The position numbers and the translations under genes were made by a program. Below the pieces are notes generated by a model. It did not search any database. It worked only from the letters and a program-made list of their open reading frames with translations, and was not told the DNA's origin. Positions 41,485-49,567 of a DNA stretch of 64,000 nucleotides are shown here, in pieces. Position 1 is the stretch's first letter. Each line of letters starts with the position of its first letter. This DNA is from JAJNBA01 sp963842295 (GTDB lineage Bacteria; Actinomycetota; UBA4738; HRBIN12): positions 248,001-312,000 of the forward strand of contig CAWJFY010000009.1 of NCBI GenBank assembly GCA_963842295.1, read 5' to 3'.

Positions 41485-41858
41485 GCGGGCGTGGACACTT
41501 CCTTCGGTGGGTGGGCCGCCCGCCAGCGGTCGGCGTATCCCTCGATGTCCTCCCGGAGCCAGATCCGCCCGGAGGCGAGGGTCGTGATCGGCTCGGGGAA
41601 GGATCCTCGGTCGATGTAGGTGATCACGCGTCGCTTGTCCCAGCCCATGATGTCCGCCGCCTCGGCCACCCCCACGACGGAAGGGATGAGCTCGATCAGC
41701 AGGTCGACGTCGTCACCGGTCACCTTGCGCAGCTCGGCGAGGCAGCTTCCGCGGCTGGTCCCCGTGACCTCGATGTAAGCCGGCACGTCGAGGATGTGCG
41801 CGAACCACCGACCTCCGGCCTCCCACATACGGGCTCGAGCCGGATCCCCTTGCCCCAT
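41481..41858 (-). CDS. small protein with helix-turn-helix (excisionase/MerR-like)
   Basis: A 125-residue protein. Residues ~60-115 (SVVGVAEAADIMGWDKRRVITYIDRGSFPEPITTLASGRIW) form a winged helix of the AlpA/excisionase class. The N-terminal ~45 residues (GGRWFAHILDVPAYIEVTGT, then LAELRKV) recall the partial RNase-H-like fold of HicB antitoxins. No toxin gene lies next to it. Its stop overlaps the start of the histidine phosphatase gene. The role is probably DNA binding, with unknown target. Confidence 0.7.
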   Translation of the reverse strand: MGQGDPARARMWEAGGRWFAHILDVPAYIEVTGTSRGSCLAELRKVTGDDVDLLIELIPSVVGVAEAADIMGWDKRRVITYIDRGSFPEPITTLASGRIWLREDIEGYADRWRAAHPPKEVSTPA

Positions 41859-41901
41859 GATGCGGATGCTAGCGCGGTTGTATGACGCCGTCCGCGGGGG
41901 A

Positions 41902-42051
41902 CTACCAGCCGCAGCAGGGGAGGATGTAGCCGCAGGACGGGCACCTGTAGTGCGCGTGCTCGGGCTCCATCGGGTGGCCGCAGAGGTCGCATGGCAGTCG
42001 CTTCGACTCGACGATCCGCAGGCACTGCTCGGCGCTGACGGAAACCTCCAT
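41902..42051 (-). CDS. 49-residue double zinc-ribbon protein
   Basis: From ATG 42051 a 49-residue protein reads MEVSVSAEQCLRIVESKRLP and then three CxxC-type pairs: CDLCGHPMEPEHAHYRCPSC and GYILPCCGW. The cysteines should hold one or two zinc ions. Such tiny rubredoxin-like or zinc-ribbon proteins are common in actinobacteria but have no known role. It lies between the HTH gene and the frameshifted zinc-binding gene, all on the minus strand. Confidence 0.7.
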   Translation of the reverse strand: MEVSVSAEQCLRIVESKRLPCDLCGHPMEPEHAHYRCPSCGYILPCCGW

Positions 42052-42080
42052 CACCGATACCCTAGCCCCGCTCACCGACG

Positions 42081-42367
42081 TCATCCGAGAGGCGGAGGCC
42101 GATAGGCGCCGATCCGACGCAGCTCCTTCCTCCAGCACTCGGCATGCCAATGACGGCGCTCGTCCGGAGCATCCAGCGGGATCACGACGAGGTGCCAGAC
42201 GCCTGCTCGCACGATGTGATCGCAGCCGGGGCAGCGGTACTCCTTCTCCCCCCGACGTGCCGCACGTCGTAACCCGGCAGCTCTGCCCACACGGGTGCCG
42301 CCGATCGAGGCCTCGGAGCCTCCTGTGGCTGGAAGAACCCGGGATCCCGACGGTTCTTTCGAGGCAT
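42081..42367 (-). pseudogene. small actinobacterial zinc-binding protein, frameshifted in a C6 run
   Basis: ATG 42367 opens MPRKNRRDPGFFQPQEAPRP, the usual start of a ~95-residue actinobacterial protein annotated as ATP/GTP-binding. The second half, EKEYRCPGCDHIVRAGVWHL and DERRHWHAECW, with Cys/His zinc ligands, is in another frame that ends at 42081. The switch lies at the six-C run (42248-42253 on the plus strand); one more base there joins them as VRHVGGEKEYRCPGCD. A homopolymer miscount is the simplest explanation, so the gene may really be intact. Its start overlaps the hydrolase stop by 1 bp. Confidence 0.7.
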
Positions 42368-43035
42368 CAGGGCTGCTCCCGGATGAAGCCCGCAACATGC
42401 GGAGCGAGTGACGCCCCGATCTCCCGAGCGTCGCGCTTCCGACCGCGGACCTCGAAGGAATGGCCTGCCCCCTCGAAGGGGACCAACGTCGCGCGATCGC
42501 GGAGCCTCTTCACGACACGGCGCAGGAGATCCGATGATGCGAACGGATCCGACGTCCCCTGGAGGAAGAGCATCGGCACCTCGATCCGATCGAGATGCTC
42601 ATCTCGGATGCGCTCGGGCTTGCCCGGAGGGTGCAAGGGATAGCCGAGGAAGACCAGCCCCGCGGGATGGATCTCGCCGTCGGCAACGCACATCGAGGCG
42701 ATCCTTCCGCCGAGCGACTTCCCGCTCGCCCACACCGGCTCGCCCATCCGCCGTGCCTCAGCTGCTTCGAACGCCGCACGCCAGGCGTCGCGGAGCACGG
42801 CCTCGGTGTCCGGTGACCGACGGCCTGCCTCGATGTACGGGAAGTTGAACCGCATCGTCGCGAGTCCCTCGTCGAAACACGCCCGAGCGAAGCCGGCGAT
42901 GAACGGGTGATCCATGCCGGCGCCGGCGCCGTGCGCGACCACGATGGTCGCGAATGCCGACGGCGGCCGGGCGTACTTCACCGACACCGGCCCCTTCACG
43001 GTGTCGATCCGCAGCGACTCCTCCGGTCCGGCCAT
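42367..43035 (-). CDS. KANL3/Tex30-like alpha/beta hydrolase
   Basis: A 222-residue alpha/beta hydrolase of the Tex30/dienelactone-like group. It begins with the strand ATIVVAHGAGAGMDHPFIAG and has the nucleophile elbow ASGKSLGGRIAS (S107), the acid in QGTSDPFAS and the histidine in EGAGHSFEV. It is cytosolic and of normal family length. It is divergent from the DUF72 gene with only about 20 bp between starts. The substrate is unknown. Confidence 0.87.
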   Translation of the reverse strand: MAGPEESLRIDTVKGPVSVKYARPPSAFATIVVAHGAGAGMDHPFIAGFARACFDEGLATMRFNFPYIEAGRRSPDTEAVLRDAWRAAFEAAEARRMGEPVWASGKSLGGRIASMCVADGEIHPAGLVFLGYPLHPPGKPERIRDEHLDRIEVPMLFLQGTSDPFASSDLLRRVVKRLRDRATLVPFEGAGHSFEVRGRKRDAREIGASLAPHVAGFIREQP

Positions 43036-43055
43036 GGCGTGCCATGATGCACACG

Positions 43056-43859
43056 ATGGCCGGCATCCTCCACCTGGGCACCTCGGGCTTCTCCTTCGAC
43101 GGCTGGAAACACGGCGTCTTCTATCCCGAGAGCCTGAAGAACCGCGAGATGCTCTCCTACTACTCCCGACAGCTGTCCTCGGTCGAGATCAACTACACGT
43201 TCCGCCGCTTCCCCACCGAGAAGTCCCTCACGACCTGGCGCGAGCAGGCGGCGGACGGCTTCACGTTCACGCTCAAGGCGAATCAGCGGATCACGCATTT
43301 CAAGCGGCTCGCCGGCACCGATGAGGACGTCCGTACCTTCCTCGACCTGGCGAAGCTCTTGGGCGACAAGCTCGGATGTGTCCTGTTCCAGTGCCCGCCG
43401 TCGCTCCACTACGACCGCGCGCTGATCGAGGCGTTCGTCGGCTACCTTCCCCCGGGAGGTTCGTTCGCGATGGAGTTCCGCCATCCATCGTGGGTCGAGG
43501 CGAAGGATCTCTTGCTGTCCCAGGGCGTTGCCTGGTGCGTGGCCGAGACGGATGAGAAAGATCCCGGTCCCGACGATCTCTCATGGGAGCCGATCGGTTA
43601 CCTGCGGCTGCGCAAGACCGAGTACTCCGACGAGGAGCTCCACGGGTGGGCCGACCGGATCGCGCCCGCGCTCGCGTCCGGAGCGGACGTCTTCTGTTAC
43701 TTCAAACACGAGGAGGACGCCGCCGGTCCGAAGATGGCGAAACGGCTCGAGGCGATGCTGGATGTTCCGGCGGCGAGCCCAGCGGCGCCTCGGGCGAGCA
43801 CCACGGCCGCCACGTCACCCTCACCGGATCGGCCGACGCTCACCACCGGCGACACATAG
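43056..43859 (+). CDS. DUF72 family protein
   Basis: A 267-residue TIM-barrel-like DUF72 protein. It has the family start (LHLGTSGFSFDGWKHGVFYP), the strand SSVEINYTFRRFPTEKSLTTWRE, FTFTLKANQRITH and the end FCYFKHEEDAAGPKMAKRL. Function is unknown. The C-terminal ~30 residues after RLEAMLD are low-complexity Ala/Pro/Thr and do not look like the family's usual end. A 47-bp stretch of its 3' end (43701-43747) is repeated at 49475-49521, where it is followed by what looks like a more natural ending. ATG 43044 is an alternative start. Confidence 0.88.
   Translation: MAGILHLGTSGFSFDGWKHGVFYPESLKNREMLSYYSRQLSSVEINYTFRRFPTEKSLTTWREQAADGFTFTLKANQRITHFKRLAGTDEDVRTFLDLAKLLGDKLGCVLFQCPPSLHYDRALIEAFVGYLPPGGSFAMEFRHPSWVEAKDLLLSQGVAWCVAETDEKDPGPDDLSWEPIGYLRLRKTEYSDEELHGWADRIAPALASGADVFCYFKHEEDAAGPKMAKRLEAMLDVPAASPAAPRASTTAATSPSPDRPTLTTGDT
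43701..43747. repeat. left copy of 47-bp direct repeat (DUF72 3' end)
   Basis: This segment encodes FKHEEDAAGPKMAKRL of DUF72 and matches 49475-49521 in 46 of 47 positions, with the last 41 bases identical. The single difference (A/G at the sixth base) is silent. Both copies point the same way and bracket the four-gene ABC/lipoprotein cassette. Confidence 0.9.
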
Positions 43860-43957
43860 TCCTTCACCGCGGCGAGCACCACGGCTGCATCGCCGACCCC
43901 GAGAACTCCGTCAGCATCCTCCCGGCCGTGCGGGACGACGCCTGACGGCTCAAGCGG

Positions 43958-46900
43958 TCACTCCTCACGCAGGATCTCTACCGGGTCGAGGCGGCGCAGG
44001 AGCTCCGCCGCGACCAGGCCCGACACCACCGCGGCCACGAGGACGACCAAGCCGATCGCAACGAAGCGGCCGACCGGAAGCGCGATCCGCGGATCGAGCA
44101 CGAAAAGACCCCGCAGGACGCCGATCGACAGGAGCGCCGTCAGGCTACCCACGAGGAGCCCCGACGCCAGCCCGCAGAGCGTCACGACCGCAGCCTCGAC
44201 GATGACCAGTGAGCGGACCTCACGCGACGCCATGCCCAGCGCCCGCAGGGTGAGGAACTCCCCGCGGCGATGCAGGAGGAGACCGAACACGAAGATCGCG
44301 ATCGCGGTGACGCTCGTCACGAGGGCGTAGAACGTATCGAGTCGAACGAGCCCGTTGACGTTGATGGCGGTCAGGCTCGACTGGTCCTTCGAGAGCGTCG
44401 TCTCCGTGGAGTCGACATGGATCGGAACCGCCTGGCCCGGACCGGACGAGAGCGATCCGATCGCGCTCGCCAAGCCCGCCGCGCTGTCGTCCTCGACCCT
44501 TGCGAGGAAGAAGTCGACCGATCGGATCCCGGTCACCACCCGGTATCGGTCCAGGTTCACGACCAGGTTGGCTCCCTCCGGCATGCCGGGGAACCGTTCG
44601 AAGAGGCCGGCAACACGGAACCGATCTTGGATCTCGCGCTTCGTGCCGAGGGCGAGGAGGATGCCGACCCGATCGCCGACGTCGACCGAGAGGTCATCCG
44701 CCGTTCCCTCATCCACCAGGACCCCTCGCGGGTCCGTGGCCAACGCGGCCAGCGTGTCCGCCGCAGTGCCCTCGACGAAGACCTGATCGGGCAATGGCGC
44801 GACCGCCGAGAAGGTCGAGGGGTCGATCGCCGCGAGGTTCTCGCGTTGTTGGTTGTGTCGCCCGATCATGACCGCGTTCTCGACGTCGAAGACGACGGGC
44901 GACACGGCGGCGACGCCGGGGACGAGGAACGCGGACGCATCGTCGGCGCCCGGTCGACCGGTCGCGAGGACGCTCGGCGTGATCCGGATGTCGGAGCCCA
45001 GGGTGAACCGCGTGTCGGCGTCCTTCGCTGCATCGTAGGTCGCCGCGAACAACGCCAACCCTGTTCCGAACGCAACGATGAGACCAAGCCCCAGGATGCC
45101 ACCGGCGAGATCGGCCGCGCGACGACGGAGGCTCCGAACCGAGACACCGCGAACGACCCGTCCGAAATGGTGCGCCGGCACGGGCACGTGCGACGCGAGG
45201 GCGACGAGGAACCGGACGGACAGGAGGAGCCCACCCACCCACGCGAGGAGGGGGATGGACAGCAGGTTCGTCGGCAAGGAGATCGCGATCCCGGAGTACA
45301 CCGACCCAGCCGGTGGGTCGAGCGCACCGCCCCGAACGGCGGCGATCTCCAGGACCACCGCTGCGACCACGAGGGCGACATCGAGACCGTACTTTCGCCA
45401 TTGAGGCGGGGGCGCGTCGCGAAGTGCCCGCCGTTGTTCGCTGACTTCCCGTCCGATCGAGCGCCGCGCGGGGACGTACAGCGCGATGGCGGTGACGACG
45501 AGACCGACGGTGGCCGACAGGGTCGCGGATCGGATGAGTTCGGCGGTCGTCGCCGCGAACACGGTGGTCGCGCCAAGGACGATCGCCGTCGAGAGCAGGC
45601 CGAGCACGACACCGGCGGTCGATCCGACGCACGCGATCGCGAGTGATTTCGTGAGCGCGATCGTGCGCAGGTGACGGCGATCGGCACCACGAACTCGAAG
45701 GATCGCATGCTCCCGGCGCTCGGTCGCGGCCAGGATGCTGGCAGCGAACGCGGCCAGGAACGCTGCGAGCAGTGCCCCAGGGAGCCCCAGGAACAGGAAC
45801 ATCCGTCTGCCCGTCGCGGCATCGACGCTCGCCACACCCAGCGCGTTGGAGATGTTGTCGATCACGTACCCCTGACCGGGGCCGATCCGGTCGATCGCCG
45901 CGGTCACCGCACTCGTCTGTGCGAGCGCCGTCGCAGGGTCGGCCTCGAGTGGTCCTCGGTTGAGGAGCACGTCGGCTTCCACCACCGGGAAGCTCTTCGT
46001 GGAGGTGCCGACCGTGGCCCGCGCGCGGTCGAAGGCGGGGACGACCACGTCGCGGAACGTCGCGGGAGGGATCACGACCACGTTGGGGACGTAGAGGAAT
46101 TCCTCGAGCTTGCTCGCCTTGCGGCTCGAGAAGAGCGGCTGCGCCCGGGCCAGATCGACGGTGCCGGTCATCGGGAGTCGGAGCGACGACGAGCGGCCGG
46201 GAATCGTCAGCTCGATCTCGGATCCAGGCTCCACGCCGAGCGAGCGAGCCGCCTCGACGCTGAGCAAGGCTCCCGAGCTCGCGAGCTGACCCGAAACGAT
46301 CCGGATCGACGGGTAGTGATCGAGGTAGCGCTGATCGAACGCGAAGACCCGGATCGGGTCGCCCACGCGGGTGCCCTTCCCTGCGAGCGCGCCGGGTGGC
46401 AGGTCGACCATGCCGAGGGCATCGGCTGCGGCGACGCCGGGGATCGCGGCGATCCGCGAGAGGAGCTCGTCCAACATGAGCACCGGTGGTGCGTTCGCCG
46501 CGATCGGGACCTCCTGCTCGCGGCTCGATACGGTGGCACGCATCGGCAGGCTGCCCACATCGAGCACGGCCTCGATCGCCTCGACCGTGTACGAGATCGT
46601 GACCGAGGCACCCGTGTCGAGGCCTCTGATGGTCATCCCGAAGCCCGCGATGCCGTGCGAGAGCGGGCTGTCACCGTCGATGTCCGGCTGGTGGGTCCCA
46701 TCCAGCGTCGTCGTCTCGGAGACGTACCTGAGCCCTCGCGGCGGCTCGTCCCGGATCACGACGTCGTTCGCCGCGACCGCGCCGTCGTTCGTCGCCGTGA
46801 TCTCGATCATCGCCCGATCGCCCCCACCCAGGGCATCTGCACCGGAGATCCGTTCGCTGAGGCGAAGGTCGGTGGGCTCGGCCGTGACGATCCGCTGGAT

Positions 46901-47065
46901 GTCGAGGGCGAGCGGAGCGACGGCTCGCGCCGTCATCGTGGCGCCCGAGCCATCCACGAAGAACAGGACGCCGGAGAACAGACCCACGCCGAGCATCACG
47001 CCGGTCATCGCCGCTAGGGTTCGCCGGGGATTGCGAAGCAGATCGCGCCAGGCGTACCCGATCAC
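43958..47065 (-). CDS. large FtsX/MacB-type ABC transporter permease with DUF11-like insert
   Basis: A 1035-residue permease with two FtsX-type membrane units, about eight to ten helices in total. The start YAWRDLLRNPRRTLAAMTGV is a typical LolC/MacB N-terminus and the end (AELLRRLDPVEILREE) is the usual coupling helix. The first extracytoplasmic domain contains an Ig-like DUF11 segment (MIEITATNDGAVAANDVVIR, then GLRYVSETTTLDG). It would work with the two downstream-encoded ATPases as a mechanotransmission exporter of a lipoprotein, peptide or drug. It overlaps the ATPase gene by 4 bp and is last in its operon. Confidence 0.9.
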   Translation of the reverse strand: MIGYAWRDLLRNPRRTLAAMTGVMLGVGLFSGVLFFVDGSGATMTARAVAPLALDIQRIVTAEPTDLRLSERISGADALGGGDRAMIEITATNDGAVAANDVVIRDEPPRGLRYVSETTTLDGTHQPDIDGDSPLSHGIAGFGMTIRGLDTGASVTISYTVEAIEAVLDVGSLPMRATVSSREQEVPIAANAPPVLMLDELLSRIAAIPGVAAADALGMVDLPPGALAGKGTRVGDPIRVFAFDQRYLDHYPSIRIVSGQLASSGALLSVEAARSLGVEPGSEIELTIPGRSSSLRLPMTGTVDLARAQPLFSSRKASKLEEFLYVPNVVVIPPATFRDVVVPAFDRARATVGTSTKSFPVVEADVLLNRGPLEADPATALAQTSAVTAAIDRIGPGQGYVIDNISNALGVASVDAATGRRMFLFLGLPGALLAAFLAAFAASILAATERREHAILRVRGADRRHLRTIALTKSLAIACVGSTAGVVLGLLSTAIVLGATTVFAATTAELIRSATLSATVGLVVTAIALYVPARRSIGREVSEQRRALRDAPPPQWRKYGLDVALVVAAVVLEIAAVRGGALDPPAGSVYSGIAISLPTNLLSIPLLAWVGGLLLSVRFLVALASHVPVPAHHFGRVVRGVSVRSLRRRAADLAGGILGLGLIVAFGTGLALFAATYDAAKDADTRFTLGSDIRITPSVLATGRPGADDASAFLVPGVAAVSPVVFDVENAVMIGRHNQQRENLAAIDPSTFSAVAPLPDQVFVEGTAADTLAALATDPRGVLVDEGTADDLSVDVGDRVGILLALGTKREIQDRFRVAGLFERFPGMPEGANLVVNLDRYRVVTGIRSVDFFLARVEDDSAAGLASAIGSLSSGPGQAVPIHVDSTETTLSKDQSSLTAINVNGLVRLDTFYALVTSVTAIAIFVFGLLLHRRGEFLTLRALGMASREVRSLVIVEAAVVTLCGLASGLLVGSLTALLSIGVLRGLFVLDPRIALPVGRFVAIGLVVLVAAVVSGLVAAELLRRLDPVEILREE

Positions 47066-47766
47066 GATGCTGATCCGGAGGTCGGTGCGCTGGCTCCGGT
47101 CAGCCGACCGTCGCGCAACGAGACGACCCGTTGCAGCCGATCGGCGACGGGCGCCTCGTGCGTCACGATCACCAACGTCGCACCCGAAGCCCGCTGCGCC
47201 GAGAGCAAGAGTTCCACCACGGCCGTCGCGTTCTGGGGGTCGAGCGACCCGGTCGGCTCGTCGGCCACGATCAGCTTCGGATGGTGCGCGAGGGCCCGCG
47301 CGACCGCCACTCGCTGGCGCTGGCCACCCGACAGCTGATCCGGGAGTGCATCGACCTCGCCGGCCAAGCCCGAGGCGACCAACATCTCGACGCTCCGAGC
47401 GTAGGCGCCGTCACGATCGTCGAGGGCGATCTGCGCGCTCACGTTCTCCGTAGCCGTCAGGTACGGGAGCAGGTCGTCCGATTGGAAGACGAGCCCGAGG
47501 TCGTGTCTCCTGGCGCGTGCACGCTCCTCCGCGTCCATCGACGAGATCACGCGGTCACCGATGGTGACGGTCCCGGTCGTCGGAACGTCCAAGCCGGCGA
47601 TCAGCCCGAGGAGCGTCGACTTGCCGCATCCGCTCGGACCGGTGACCGCGATGCTCTCGCCCGGAAGGATGGACAGGGTCACCCCGTCAAGAGCAGTCAC
47701 GGTTCCGCCCCGCGTCTCGTACCGCCTGCCGACGCCGACGAGCTCGACCGCGACCCCGCCGCTCAC
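47062..47766 (-). CDS. ABC transporter ATPase, LolD/MacB type (first of two)
   Basis: A 234-residue ATPase with Walker A GPSGCGKST, Q-loop FQSDDLLPYLTATENV, signature LSGGQRQRVAVARAL, Walker B LIVADEPTGSLD and H-loop VTHE. This is the MacB/LolD/FtsE class that pairs with FtsX-fold permeases. The GTG start overlaps the stop of the second ATPase gene by 4 bp, and its stop overlaps the permease start, so all three are coupled. Two different ATPases beside one large permease suggest a heterodimeric motor. Confidence 0.94.
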   Translation of the reverse strand: MSGGVAVELVGVGRRYETRGGTVTALDGVTLSILPGESIAVTGPSGCGKSTLLGLIAGLDVPTTGTVTIGDRVISSMDAEERARARRHDLGLVFQSDDLLPYLTATENVSAQIALDDRDGAYARSVEMLVASGLAGEVDALPDQLSGGQRQRVAVARALAHHPKLIVADEPTGSLDPQNATAVVELLLSAQRASGATLVIVTHEAPVADRLQRVVSLRDGRLTGASAPTSGSAS

Positions 47767-48425
47767 CGTTCGTGCACCCGCCCGTCTTCGAGCACCAGAC
47801 GTCGCTGCGCCCGTGACGCCAGGTCGTCGTCGTGGGTGACGAACAACACGGTCAAGCCATGTCGGCGCCCTGTCGCGACGATGACCTCCATGACCTGCTC
47901 CGCGGTCTCAGAGTCCAGCTGTCCGGTCACCTCGTCCGCCAGCAGGAGGTCGGGTTCGTTGGCGAGCGCCACGGCGATCGCGACGCGTTGTGCTTGGCCG
48001 CCGCTCATCCGACGGGGTAGGTGATCGGCCCGATCGGCGACGCCGAGCTCCGCCAGGAGGCCTCGCGTCCGGTCGTGGTCGCCGCCGGCGAACCGCGTCG
48101 CGAGCTCGAGGTTCTCCGACGCGGTCAAGAAGGGGATGAGATTCCCGCTCTGGAGGACGATCCCGATCCGGTCGGCTCGGAGGCGAGCTCTTCCCGCGTC
48201 GTCCATCGCGTTGAGCTCGCGACCGTCGAAGAGGATCCGACCCTCATCGGGGGCCGAGACACCGGCGAGCACAGCGATGAGCGTCGACTTGCCGCTGCCC
48301 GACGCTCCGGTGAGGCTCGTTACCTCGCCTCGATCGAGATCGATGCTCACGTCGCGGAGCACCTCGCGATCGGCATAGCGCTTCGAGATGCCGTCCAGCC
48401 GGACGAGCGGCGCGGCGGGCTGCAC
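47763..48425 (-). CDS. ABC transporter ATPase, LolD/MacB type (second of two)
   Basis: A 220-residue ATPase with Walker A GASGSGKST, Q-loop LQSGNLIPFLTASENL, signature MSGGQAQRVAIAVAL and Walker B LLLADEVTGQLD, where the usual DEPT is DEVT. The catalytic Glu and the H-loop (VTHDDDLA) are kept. It starts with GTG 48425, 20 bp after the lipoprotein gene, and overlaps the first ATPase. It is the probable second half of a heterodimeric motor for the FtsX-type permease. Confidence 0.93.
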   Translation of the reverse strand: MQPAAPLVRLDGISKRYADREVLRDVSIDLDRGEVTSLTGASGSGKSTLIAVLAGVSAPDEGRILFDGRELNAMDDAGRARLRADRIGIVLQSGNLIPFLTASENLELATRFAGGDHDRTRGLLAELGVADRADHLPRRMSGGQAQRVAIAVALANEPDLLLADEVTGQLDSETAEQVMEVIVATGRRHGLTVLFVTHDDDLASRAQRRLVLEDGRVHER

Positions 48426-48445
48426 GTGCTTCCGCTCCGGGCCCG

Positions 48446-49375
48446 TCAGCGTGCGCGCACCGCAGGGTTGGACACGGCGAAGACGCTCGGCACCGTCTGC
48501 CCCGCGTGCTTGTCGAGCTTGAGCGCCTCGGCGCTGAGCTCCGCGAGCGCCGCGAGGCTGAGTTCCTTCGCGTTGATGAGCTGCTCGATCTCTTGCGCCC
48601 CGCCGGACAGCGGTTCGGTCAGGATCTGTCCGACGCCCGGAGCCCAGTACTTATTCTCAGAACCGGCTTCCTGCAGGACGACGACATCCCTGAAGCAATC
48701 GAACGGGACGCACTTCCTCTGGCCGGCCTGGACCACGTGTGCCACGGACTGTTCGAGGCCGGGCACTTGCACCTGGGAGAAGGGCTGGCTCCCAGGCTGG
48801 GGATCACCCGGGAACCAGAGGCCCACGGTCGCGCCGTTCACTCCGGCGAGCCAGGCATCTTGCGCGTTGAGGAACTGCCCGCGCTCATACGCCTCGGTGT
48901 ACGAACCGAGGTACCACACATTGCCGCCCACATCCTCGGCGAGATAATCGACCGCCTGCTCACTGACCTGGCCGCCGTCGATGTCTTGGTCGAGCACCAG
49001 CAAGGCCTGGACGCCGTTGACCTTCTTCGTGACGTCGGTGATGGTCGTGACGGTGACATGCGGCACGGTGCGGCCACCGATGAAGACGGTCCCCTTCCGG
49101 ATGATCTGCACACCCGGCGTCATGGGCACCCACGGGTTCACGTCGGATCCCCCGGTTTCGAAGTGTTTCGGATCGAACACCCGAGGGATCTTCTGCGGGG
49201 TCGGCGTCGCCGACGAGTGAGCCGGCTTGCTCGACGGGGTGGGCTTCGTTGTCGAGCCCTCCGTCGACGAGGAGCTGATCCCCGTGGCGGCGGGCTTGCC
49301 CGTACAGCTCACAGCCAGGACGCACGCGGCGGCACCGACCACGACGAACCAGGTCACCGCCCGTCCTCCGAACAT
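48446..49375 (-). CDS. predicted lipoprotein of the ABC cassette
   Basis: A 309-residue secreted lipoprotein. The signal peptide (FVVVGAAACVLAVSC) ends in a lipobox-like A-V-S-C, followed by a Ser/Thr/Pro linker (about 30-60) and a globular domain with VNPWVPMTPGVQIIRKGTVF, VWYLGSYTEAYERGQFLN and FRDVVVLQEAGSENKYWAPG. That domain resembles uncharacterised actinobacterial lipoproteins; I cannot name the family. The start is ATG 49375. It is the first gene of the cassette, so it is likely the partner or cargo of the ABC exporter. Confidence 0.82.
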   Translation of the reverse strand: MFGGRAVTWFVVVGAAACVLAVSCTGKPAATGISSSSTEGSTTKPTPSSKPAHSSATPTPQKIPRVFDPKHFETGGSDVNPWVPMTPGVQIIRKGTVFIGGRTVPHVTVTTITDVTKKVNGVQALLVLDQDIDGGQVSEQAVDYLAEDVGGNVWYLGSYTEAYERGQFLNAQDAWLAGVNGATVGLWFPGDPQPGSQPFSQVQVPGLEQSVAHVVQAGQRKCVPFDCFRDVVVLQEAGSENKYWAPGVGQILTEPLSGGAQEIEQLINAKELSLAALAELSAEALKLDKHAGQTVPSVFAVSNPAVRAR

Positions 49376-49474
49376 CGCGTTGAATCGTAGTCGGGAGACC
49401 TGGTTGGGAGCTGAAGACGCTCCAGCTCCTCGTGATGACGTCGCGGGTCGATCATCGAGGACGTCGGTGGCCAC

Positions 49475-49521
49475 TTCAAGCACGAGGAGGACGCCGCCGG
49501 TCCGAAGATGGCGAAACGGCT
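49475..49521. repeat. right copy of 47-bp direct repeat (DUF72 3' end)
   Basis: This is the second copy of the DUF72 3' segment, 46/47 identical to 43701-43747 and in the same orientation, about 5.8 kb away. It is preceded by sequence that is not clearly DUF72. A 7-bp inverted repeat (GGAGCTG/CAGCTCC, 49407-49429) lies between it and the lipoprotein start. Confidence 0.9.
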
Positions 49522-49567
49522 GCGCGCGACGCTCGACGGCCGCATGGCGGGCCCGGCGTCAGCGTGA
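49475..49567 (+). pseudogene. orphan 3' end of a DUF72 gene
   Basis: The frame beginning in the repeat reads FKHEEDAAGPKMAKRLRATL, then DGRMAGPASA and a TGA at 49565-49567, overlapping the glnD stop by a few bases. This looks like the natural C-terminus of a DUF72 protein, with no start and no upstream body. The divergence from the intact copy after the repeat (RLEAMLD against RLRATLD) suggests an old or foreign allele. Confidence 0.7.

Noticed and set aside
41481..41858. HicB antitoxin of a toxin-antitoxin pair
   Set aside because: Only a weak N-terminal resemblance exists and no HicA-like toxin gene is adjacent.
43748..43957. A possible extra gene between DUF72 and the FtsX-type permease on the minus strand (GVGDAAVVLAAVKDYVSPVV)
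   Set aside because: The frame has no good start or ribosome site, overlaps the DUF72 tail and gives no family match; it may be degenerate remnant sequence at most.
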